Below are positions 1 to 5,172 of a stretch of 6,403 bases of DNA, in pieces. The notes below the pieces were generated by a model. That model did not search any database and was not told where the DNA came from. It worked only from the letters and a program-made list of their open reading frames with translations. The stretch's first letter is position 1. Each line of letters begins with the position of its first letter. Origin of the DNA: Spirochaetia bacterium (GTDB lineage: Bacteria; Spirochaetota; Spirochaetia; PWKH01); NCBI GenBank assembly GCA_007128345.1, contig SKXS01000037.1, positions 1 through 6,403 on the forward strand, in the 5' to 3' direction. The position numbers were made by a program, and so were the translations under genes.

Positions 1-843
1 CTTGAGCTGGCCCGCTAATGTGTCGATGTTCGCCTCTTCTTTGAGGACCTTGAGGAAGGCATCTGCAAACTGCTGCGGGTCCACCTGCTTACCGGTCTCC
101 TCCAGGATGGAGGTAGAGGGCTCCACCACCTTGTCCTTGATCTCTGGAGAGACCCAGACGATCCTAAAGAGATCCGTGGTGGCCATGGGGCCGATGAAGA
201 TAATGCAGTTCACCGTAACGAGGTTCTCCACCTCAGATACCAGTACCGTAGCTATCTTCTTGCCTCCCACCCGTACGCCGCCTCTATGCTTGTACCAGGC
301 CTCCACGCCGAAGCTCTTGAGGGTCTTCACCAGCATCTCCCCGATTTCCCGGAACGCCTCTTCAGGGGAGGGAAAATGCTCTTTATCAACTACAAGCTGG
401 ACGTTCACCGTTGAATCAGGAGTTACCAGGATAAGAGTCCTCTGTCCGGTGAGGATTACGTGCTCAAGGGAAGGAGCGTCATCACGAACCTCGTTTATGA
501 GGTTTGCAAAGTTGGACAGGCAGATGATCGCTCTCGCTCCGCTGTCATTAAGTATATGGGTGATCTCCCGACCCTTGTACATACTGTTAAACGGGACCGC
601 TACAGCACCGAGCTTTAAAATCCCTAAAAAGGAGAAGACGAACTCGGGAATGTTGGGAAGCATCATGGCTACCCGGTCACCCTTGGTTATCCCCAGGTTC
701 TTGAGGGCATTGGCCACCTTATTTGAGTTCTCGTCCATCTCGCCGTAGGAGTACTTCTTCCCTTCAAAGTAGAGGGCATCCTTTCGTTTGTACTTCTTGG
801 CGATCATGCTGAGCATCTCAGGTATGGTACGTGCATCACTCAT
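1..843 (-). CDS. Chimeric protein: N-terminal part of AMP-forming acyl ligase fused to C-terminal part of LplA-like domain (3' end cut by window)
   Basis: The frame reads 281 codons from ATG 843-841 to base 1 with no stop, so the C-terminus lies outside. Residues 1-132 are the start of an AMP-forming acyl-CoA ligase: an opening helix, KKYSYGEMDENSNKVANAL, GITKGDRVAMMLPNIPEFV, then LKLGAVAVPFN, ending at HVILTG where family members normally lead towards the P-loop. The P-loop (motif A3) and all later motifs are absent. Residues 134-281 instead look like the second part of a lipoate-protein ligase/BPL domain: GVEAWYKHRGGVRVGGKKIA carries the family lysine (about K196), and VSPEIKDKVVEPSTS resembles the usual VPxEKxxDKxxKS stretch of archaeal-type LplA. 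I see no LipB-type cysteine there, so it is LplA-like rather than LipB-like. The missing parts of both enzymes are in the gene just upstream. Function as half of a complex is inferred; the domain calls rest on remembered family patterns, not an alignment. Confidence 0.8.
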   Translation of the reverse strand, partial: MSDARTIPEMLSMIAKKYKRKDALYFEGKKYSYGEMDENSNKVANALKNLGITKGDRVAMMLPNIPEFVFSFLGILKLGAVAVPFNSMYKGREITHILNDSGARAIICLSNFANLINEVRDDAPSLEHVILTGQRTLILVTPDSTVNVQLVVDKEHFPSPEEAFREIGEMLVKTLKSFGVEAWYKHRGGVRVGGKKIATVLVSEVENLVTVNCIIFIGPMATTDLFRIVWVSPEIKDKVVEPSTSILEETGKQVDPQQFADAFLKVLKEEANIDTLAGQLK

Positions 844-2266
844 CTGAATCCTCCTTTTCCTGGACGATCAGCCGGTCATCCGGTACATCACCTTCACGCA
901 GCTCTCTCCTGAGCACTTTGCCTGTGGCGCTCTTGGGGAGAGTTTCGGTAAATTCCACGACCTTGGGCAGCTTGTACTCCGCAAGGTTCTCCTCGCAATA
1001 TGCAAGAAGCTCCTTTGTGGTTATCTCCCTGCCTTCCCGCAGGACCACAAAGGCCTTCACGGTCTCCCGTTCCCGCTTGTCGACAGCGGCAACTACCGCA
1101 GCCTCGTCCACATCCGGGTGGCTCATGATCACCTCTTCCACCTCCCTCGGGGAGATATTGAACCCGCCCCGGACGATGAGGTCCTTTTTGCGGTCGGTGA
1201 TGAAGAAAAATCCTTCCGTATCGCGGTAGCCTAAGTCTCCAGAATAAAACCATCCGTTTTTGAGTACTTCAGCTGACTCTTCGGGGTTGTTCCAGTAGCC
1301 TGGGGTGACCATGCCGCCCTTGATGACGATCTCACCCTCCGTGCCGTCGGGCACCGCGTTGCCTTCCTCGTCAAATACCTCCATCTCCACTCCCGGAGAT
1401 GCAGGACCGATGGAACCAGCCTTGAAGGCTTCACCGGTCTTATTGAGGCTCACCGCGGAGGTGGTCTCCGTCAGCCCGTAGCCTTCAGCAATCTGGGTCT
1501 GAAAGGTCTCCATAAATTCATTGAGGGTGCTCAAGGGCAGGGGAGCGCCTCCCGATACGCAGAGCCTCAGGCTCTTGGGTATGGTGGTCTTCCGTGCCCG
1601 GGCTAAATGGAGAATATGCATGTACATGGTGGGCACCGCTATAAGCAAAGTCGCCTTCACCTCGATGACGTTGTCTAACAGCTTTGCCGGGCTGTACTGC
1701 GGGATGAGGGACATCGCGCAGCCGAAGCGCATACCGCACACCAGGCCGTTGGAAAGCCCATAGACATGAAAGAGGGGAAGCACCAGAATGACCCGGTCCT
1801 CGGGCAGCATAGGCATGATGCGGTCCACCATGTCGCCTTGGCTGATGAAGTTTTTGTGGGTGAGGACCACCCCCTTGGGCTTGCCCGTGGTCCCTGAAGT
1901 ATAAAGAATTACCGCAGGATCCTCGGGATCACACTCCGCATTGCGAAACTTGCGGGACGCATGCTTCATGAGGTCTGAGAAGTCCAGGGTGCCCACCGGG
2001 ACGGGACCGCCCCGGCCGGAGCGGGGGATCTTAACGAGCTTTACCCCCTCCTTTTTTGCAGTTTCACGGTCGATTTCTGTATCGGCGCCTGCAATAATCC
2101 CCTTGGAGGAGAAGCCCTGGATCACCAGGGTGTCCGGGAGCTTCTCCTTGGAGAGCATGTACTTCCCGGCTATCCTCCCCTCCACCAGGGCGGAGGGGTA
2201 GGCCAGCACGTCAACAGGTTCTCCCTTTGGGTTTAATATCAGGCGCAGTGTCGTATTTCCCTTCAT
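836..2266 (-). CDS. Chimeric protein: N-terminal part of LplA-like domain fused to C-terminal part of AMP-forming acyl-CoA ligase
   Basis: This 476-residue protein would pass as an acyl-CoA ligase but lacks the first ~130 residues of that family. From residue 93 on it is ligase: A3 P-loop YTSGTTGKPKGV (122-133), substrate-pocket strand VLPLFHVYG (162-170), A5 GYGLTETT (262-269), A7 YSGDLGY (341-347), A8 hinge DRKKDLIVRGGFNISPREVEE (358-378, in part) and catalytic lysine K450 in PKSATGKVLRREL. Residues 1-92 are not ligase. They resemble the start of lipoate-protein ligases: LRLILNPKG, LAYPSALVEG, DTLVIQG, then IDRETAKKEGVKLVK and a glycine-rich loop RSGRGGPVPVG. The frame has a TGA 6 codons before ATG 2266, so the missing ligase N-terminus is not a start error. 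An AAGGG site lies a few bases upstream. The missing ligase part begins the next gene. Adenylation chemistry is secure; the acyl substrate is unknown. Confidence 0.85.
   Translation of the reverse strand: MKGNTTLRLILNPKGEPVDVLAYPSALVEGRIAGKYMLSKEKLPDTLVIQGFSSKGIIAGADTEIDRETAKKEGVKLVKIPRSGRGGPVPVGTLDFSDLMKHASRKFRNAECDPEDPAVILYTSGTTGKPKGVVLTHKNFISQGDMVDRIMPMLPEDRVILVLPLFHVYGLSNGLVCGMRFGCAMSLIPQYSPAKLLDNVIEVKATLLIAVPTMYMHILHLARARKTTIPKSLRLCVSGGAPLPLSTLNEFMETFQTQIAEGYGLTETTSAVSLNKTGEAFKAGSIGPASPGVEMEVFDEEGNAVPDGTEGEIVIKGGMVTPGYWNNPEESAEVLKNGWFYSGDLGYRDTEGFFFITDRKKDLIVRGGFNISPREVEEVIMSHPDVDEAAVVAAVDKRERETVKAFVVLREGREITTKELLAYCEENLAEYKLPKVVEFTETLPKSATGKVLRRELREGDVPDDRLIVQEKEDSDE
844..856 (-). promoter_or_regulatory. 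Ribosome binding site of the second chimeric gene, inside the end of the first
   Basis: AAGGAGG (856-850) stands 6 bases before ATG 843 and lies within the last codons of the upstream gene. The two genes overlap by 8 bases (ATGAGTGA), with the upstream TGA at 838-836. A strong site at a stop/start overlap is the usual layout for translational coupling and near-equal output of two subunits. Confidence 0.85.
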
Positions 2267-2285
2267 ACAAATCCCTTTTTTTCAC

Positions 2286-3815
2286 TTACTGTTTTGCTCG
2301 GTCGCTTCTCAGAAAGTCATCCACTTCGTTAAAGAAAACATCCTCGATATGGTCCGGAGGTCTAGGAGTCAGCTTGCTCACCACGATGTACACGATGAGG
2401 TTGATCGGCAGCGTCGGCACCACCGGATGCAGGTTGAACAGTAACGGCCTGCTTCCGTCTGCACCGGTTATCAAAAGACCGAGGATGAGGTAGAGCACCC
2501 CGGCTCCAGTTCCAGCCAAGGCACCCTGCTTGGTGCCCCGCTTCCACAGCAGTCCACCGACTAATGCAGGAGCCCACTGGGCGAATCCCGGCACGGAAAC
2601 ATCAGTGAGGTATAAGGCCATAGCCCCTTCACCGAGTCCCACCTGTACAGCAACGGTTACCCCGAGGCTGAAAACTACGATTCCCACTACTGACCATCGC
2701 GCAATAGTGGTGATCTGCTTGTCCGTGGCATCGGGCTTGAATACGCCCTGGACCACGTCGCGGGCCACCAGGATGCTTGAGGTCATAAGCTGCACCGCAG
2801 CGGTGGATACCGCAGCCGCAATCACCCCCATGAGGACAAATACGGCAAACCACCTCGGCAGGTAGATCTGGATGACCGTCTGCACCACGCTGTCGGCTTC
2901 AGCAACTGAAGTGATGCCGGGAAGCGCTGCCGGGGCTACCAGAGATCCCCAAATGAAGGGGATGATATAGAAGAAGAGCCCGCCGAAGATGAAGATGAGC
3001 AGGGGGAACCACTTGAACAGCGTCTTGTCCCGTGCGGTCATCGCGCCGATGACCACGTGGGGCCATGAGAAGGCCATGAGCCCGACAATGAAGACACCGA
3101 TTAAGAGCACGTTGTTGTACTCTCCCATGGGACCCGGTGCGCTGAGCTTGGAGGCATCAATCTCCACAAGCGTCTGGGCTGCCTGGACAAGCCCTCCGTC
3201 GGGAAATACCCGGCTGACTACCCAAAAGAGGGAACCCAGGAGGGCGGTCACGTAGACCATGCCGAGGAAGATGTTCACCCACGCGACGATCCGCATGCCT
3301 CCCAGGATGACCAGGATGATCAGCAGGACTGACGTGTAGGCGGCTCCTACCCACAGGGGCATACCCGTGAGGGCCTCAAATCCCCGCCCGACACCCAAAG
3401 GCTGGATGCCCACATAGGGGATGATGAAGGCCAGCATAGTGAAGGAGAGCAGGACCCTGAGGGCCTTTGACTCGTACCGTTCAGCAAGCACTTCAACGGG
3501 AGAGAGAAAGCGGTTGAGCTTAGAGAGCGCCCAGAGCCTGGGCCCCAGGAACATGTAGAGGGCTGCAAATCCCGCAACTGATCCCCAGATGAAGAAAACA
3601 TACCCGGGACCGTGGAGGTAGAGCACCCCGGGGAACCCGTAGAAGGTCCAGCTGGAGCTGATGGCAAAGAGCACGAAGAAGAACATCACCACCACGCCGA
3701 TGGTGCGGCCAGCCATCATGTAGTCTTCAGCAGTCTTAGCCGAGACTTTGTACCCGTATGCGGCCATGCCGATAATGATCAGGGAGAATATCCCGAGAAC
3801 AATATAATCTACCAT
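2286..3815 (-). CDS. Sodium:solute symporter (SSS family, TC 2.A.21)
   Basis: A 509-residue inner-membrane transporter of typical family length, with about a dozen hydrophobic helices. It opens with a membrane segment (4-22) followed by SAKTAEDYMMAGRTIG, the usual start of the family. Other landmarks are AISSSWTFYGFPG (51-63), LSPVEVLAERY (104-114), a GGMR turn after a long helix (172-175), and FSWPHVVIGAMTARD (249-263). The family signature is at about 330-353 (GVIAAAVSTAAVQLMTSSIL onward to RD), with S337/T338 matching the Na2-site Ser-Thr pair of PutP-type carriers. The solute cannot be read from the sequence; pairing with a small membrane protein upstream and acyl-ligase parts downstream points to a carboxylate, as in the acetate carrier/synthetase loci. 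The AAAGGAGG site (3829-3822) overlaps the stop of the upstream gene, and ATG 3815 follows it by 6 bases. A 19-base gap leads to the next gene. Confidence 0.92.
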   Translation of the reverse strand: MVDYIVLGIFSLIIIGMAAYGYKVSAKTAEDYMMAGRTIGVVVMFFFVLFAISSSWTFYGFPGVLYLHGPGYVFFIWGSVAGFAALYMFLGPRLWALSKLNRFLSPVEVLAERYESKALRVLLSFTMLAFIIPYVGIQPLGVGRGFEALTGMPLWVGAAYTSVLLIILVILGGMRIVAWVNIFLGMVYVTALLGSLFWVVSRVFPDGGLVQAAQTLVEIDASKLSAPGPMGEYNNVLLIGVFIVGLMAFSWPHVVIGAMTARDKTLFKWFPLLIFIFGGLFFYIIPFIWGSLVAPAALPGITSVAEADSVVQTVIQIYLPRWFAVFVLMGVIAAAVSTAAVQLMTSSILVARDVVQGVFKPDATDKQITTIARWSVVGIVVFSLGVTVAVQVGLGEGAMALYLTDVSVPGFAQWAPALVGGLLWKRGTKQGALAGTGAGVLYLILGLLITGADGSRPLLFNLHPVVPTLPINLIVYIVVSKLTPRPPDHIEDVFFNEVDDFLRSDRAKQ

Positions 3816-3827
3816 GGGATGCCTCCT

Positions 3828-4061
3828 TTACCGGTAGGGCCAGTACTTAAAGAAGTAGGCGAGGTAGGCAATCAGCCATACCAACACGAACACCACACCG
3901 ATGGCCAGCGGTGCGGTAATCCAGCCAAAGAAAAGCACCGGATCAGTTCCTTCCGGTGTTTCCATATATCCCATACCGACCACGACCAGCATGGCGATAA
4001 CAGACAGTGCAAGCACGGCTAGGAATATCCTGCCAGCTGTGTGACCTGCCATTTCCCGCAT
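3828..4061 (-). CDS. Small two-helix membrane protein, probable partner of the symporter
   Basis: A 77-residue hydrophobic protein with two predicted membrane helices, about residues 11-32 and 44-69, joined by a short acidic loop (METPEGTD) and ending in an aromatic, basic tail (FKYWPYR). I chose ATG 4061 because a clear AGGAGG lies 5 bases upstream; the frame stays open to a TTG at 4106, but that start has no ribosome binding site and would add 15 hydrophilic residues across the likely leader. The stop is 12 bases from the symporter start and its TAA is part of the symporter's ribosome binding site, so the two are co-translated. Many SSS carriers are encoded with a small helper such as YjcH (next to acetate permease ActP) or YhdT (next to PanF). 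This one has the same size and layout but I cannot place it in either family. A role as symporter subunit is inferred from context. Confidence 0.8.
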   Translation of the reverse strand: MREMAGHTAGRIFLAVLALSVIAMLVVVGMGYMETPEGTDPVLFFGWITAPLAIGVVFVLVWLIAYLAYFFKYWPYR

Positions 4062-4066
4062 AGTAT

Positions 4067-4072
4067 CCTCCT
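4067..4072 (-). promoter_or_regulatory. Ribosome binding site deciding the start of the small membrane protein
   Basis: A full AGGAGG lies 5 bases before ATG 4061. It settles the start in favour of the 77-residue form over the longer TTG-initiated reading from 4106. Confidence 0.8.
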
Positions 4073-4099
4073 GGGCTGTAGGACAGCTATAATCTTTAT

Positions 4100-4137
4100 T
4101 ACTCAAGCTAGAGTATAAATAAGCTATTTGTCAATAG
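4100..4137. promoter_or_regulatory. Cluster of short inverted repeats over the candidate promoter (possible operator)
   Basis: Two dyads flank or overlap the proposed promoter boxes. One is a near-perfect 16-base palindrome at 4100-4115 (TACTC-A-AGCT-A-GAGTA, single A/A mismatch pair), which would cover the -10. The other is CTATT-TGTC-AATAG at 4124-4137, which covers the TTGACA box. Binding here would be expected to block RNA polymerase. The RpiR-type regulator encoded next door is the obvious candidate protein, but nothing in the sequence proves the match, and short dyads are common in AT-rich DNA. Confidence 0.35.
4106..4134 (-). promoter_or_regulatory. Candidate promoter for the membrane protein-symporter-ligase operon
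   Basis: On the minus strand a perfect TTGACA (4134-4129) lies in the only AT-rich stretch before block 2. At the normal distance of 17-18 bases the -10 position falls on CTAGCT/TAGCTT (4111-4106), a weak match to TATAAT. A better -10-like TATACT sits too close (11 bases). A promoter in this gap is likely; the exact boxes are uncertain, and a weak -10 would fit an activator-dependent promoter. Confidence 0.4.
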
Positions 4138-4146
4138 GTATATGAC

Positions 4147-4177
4147 AAAAAATACGTTATTGTTAATATAAACAATA
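4147..4177 (-). other. AT-rich inverted repeat followed by a T6 run: weak terminator or upstream operator
   Basis: A perfect 7-base inverted repeat (TATTGTT, 6-base loop, AACAATA on the plus strand, 4158-4177) is followed on the minus strand, 5 bases later, by six T residues (4152-4147). The shape matches an intrinsic terminator for the HAD-RpiR block, but each arm has only one G:C pair, so the stem would be weak. It also sits roughly 24-43 bases upstream of the proposed -35 box, where a regulator site would fit. I cannot decide between the two. Confidence 0.3.
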
Positions 4178-4261
4178 TAAGAGAATATGTAACGAAGATG
4201 GACGCATGTGGCTATGCTTATCGTATGTAATGCAGGGCTATGGCCAGTATGATGGAGGGTG

Positions 4262-5170
4262 TCAGGAACTGCTGAAGAACGTTTCTTTTGATGTCAGTCC
4301 GTCGAACGCATAGGACTCCCGTATGGAGCTGAGGTCCTCCAGGGCTTCAATAGCCTGGACTCCGAGCTTCTGGGCGACCGCTACAATGAGCGCGTTGGTG
4401 ATCGCCATGGGTATGATGAGGGAGTGGAAGACGCCGAAGGGACCCCTCCTGGCAAAGAGCACGATATCCGCATGGTCCACCATTGAGGGAATGAGGCTGT
4501 CGGTGATCAGGAGGTTGGGAATGCTCCGTTTCTTCAGGAAATCCATGAGAATGCGGTGGTCATTGAGGGGTTTGTAGAAACTGTAGTGAATGACGAAATC
4601 ATCCGGTGTCAGCTGACCGAACCGCTCAAAGAGCTTGATGCCGGATGTGAGAACGGGAGTGGAGCGGAGCTTAAACCGGTTGAGCCTGAAGCTCAGGTAG
4701 CTGGCAATTGCTTCGTTGGACCCGGCTGTCGCGAAAATAAACCGATGCTGTTTACCGATAATATGATCAGCCGCCCTGTTCAGCGATTCATCATCCACTG
4801 ACTGGATGGAATCCTTCAGGTGATCAATCTCCTGTTCTGCAATCTGGGCGTAGAAACGCTTTTCATTCTCTAAAGTCTCCAGATATTTCTCAAACTTGCT
4901 GTTGGGGGTCATCTGGTCACGGTAGAACCGTATCAGCTCCCGTTTCAAATCCGGGTATCCGGAATACCCTAAATATTGGGCGAAACGTACGACCGCAGCC
5001 TCGCTGATGTTCAGGATGCCGGCTATCTTGGCAGCTGATGAGAGGATTACCTCATCTACATTTTCAGTAATGTAGTCGGCAATTTTTTTCTGGTTGATGC
5101 TTAACGTATCGTACTTTGAAGCAGCCCGGGAAAAATAGTCATCTTTCGTTCTGCTCTGTTTCATAGTCAT
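4262..5170 (-). CDS. RpiR/MurR-family transcriptional regulator (HTH + SIS)
   Basis: A 302-residue protein of typical family length. The N-terminal RpiR-type helix-turn-helix spans about 14-90: LSINQKKIADYITENVDEV, then SSAAKIAGILNISEAAVVRF and the family hallmark AQYLGYSGYPDLKRELI. A charged linker helix (about 90-125) leads to a SIS sugar-phosphate-binding fold at about 126-265, with strand-loop FIFATAGSNEAIASYLSFRL (144-163), DFVIHYSFYK (191-200) and LLITDSLIPSMVDHADIVL (220-238). Family members sense phosphosugars or related metabolites and bind inverted repeats. The start is ATG 5170, 2 bases after the stop of the HAD gene, with AAGG of that gene's last codons as ribosome binding site; a second ATG at 5164 is possible. 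It may control its own block (HAD protein) or the operon that starts across the gap; the latter is plausible from position only. Confidence 0.9.
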   Translation of the reverse strand: MTMKQSRTKDDYFSRAASKYDTLSINQKKIADYITENVDEVILSSAAKIAGILNISEAAVVRFAQYLGYSGYPDLKRELIRFYRDQMTPNSKFEKYLETLENEKRFYAQIAEQEIDHLKDSIQSVDDESLNRAADHIIGKQHRFIFATAGSNEAIASYLSFRLNRFKLRSTPVLTSGIKLFERFGQLTPDDFVIHYSFYKPLNDHRILMDFLKKRSIPNLLITDSLIPSMVDHADIVLFARRGPFGVFHSLIIPMAITNALIVAVAQKLGVQAIEALEDLSSIRESYAFDGLTSKETFFSSS

Positions 5171-5172
5171 CC

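Larger units (their letters stand above)
4062..4261. other. Intergenic region between the RpiR gene and the membrane protein-symporter operon
   Basis: This 200-base gap is the only sizeable non-coding stretch in the window. The half next to the RpiR gene (about 4200-4261) has coding-like composition, no frame with a recognisable product and no strong hairpin; the heptamer GGCTATG occurs twice (4210-4216 and 4236-4242) with no clear meaning. The half next to the membrane protein gene (about 4081-4200) is strongly AT-rich and holds the candidate promoter, dyads and T-run listed separately. I see no tRNA, riboswitch or mobile-element end. Confidence 0.7.

Noticed and set aside
2..748. A 248-codon open frame on the plus strand
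   Set aside because: It lies antisense to the second chimeric gene, whose minus-strand reading gives clear acyl-ligase and LplA-like patterns. The plus-strand product is rich in Ser, Thr and Arg with no recognisable motif and has no good ribosome binding site.
836..2266. Simple truncation or frameshift of an acyl-CoA ligase (pseudogene)
   Set aside because: An in-frame TGA just before the start rules out a missed upstream start. The first 92 residues are a different domain, all later motifs are intact, and the missing ligase part is present in the next gene.
2211..2285. A 24-codon frame beginning GTG 2285 ahead of the first chimeric gene (VKKRDLYEGKYDTAPD...)
   Set aside because: It overlaps the real gene in another frame, ends quickly, and has no clear ribosome binding site. 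It does not restore the missing ligase N-terminus.
4062..4106. Longer form of the small membrane protein starting at TTG 4106
   Set aside because: There is no ribosome binding site before this TTG, and the added stretch covers the AGGAGG that serves ATG 4061.
4201..4261. Strong rho-independent terminator directly after the RpiR gene
   Set aside because: The bases after TGA 4264-4262 show only short 4-base arms and a repeated GGCTATG, with no stable stem and no adjacent T-run.
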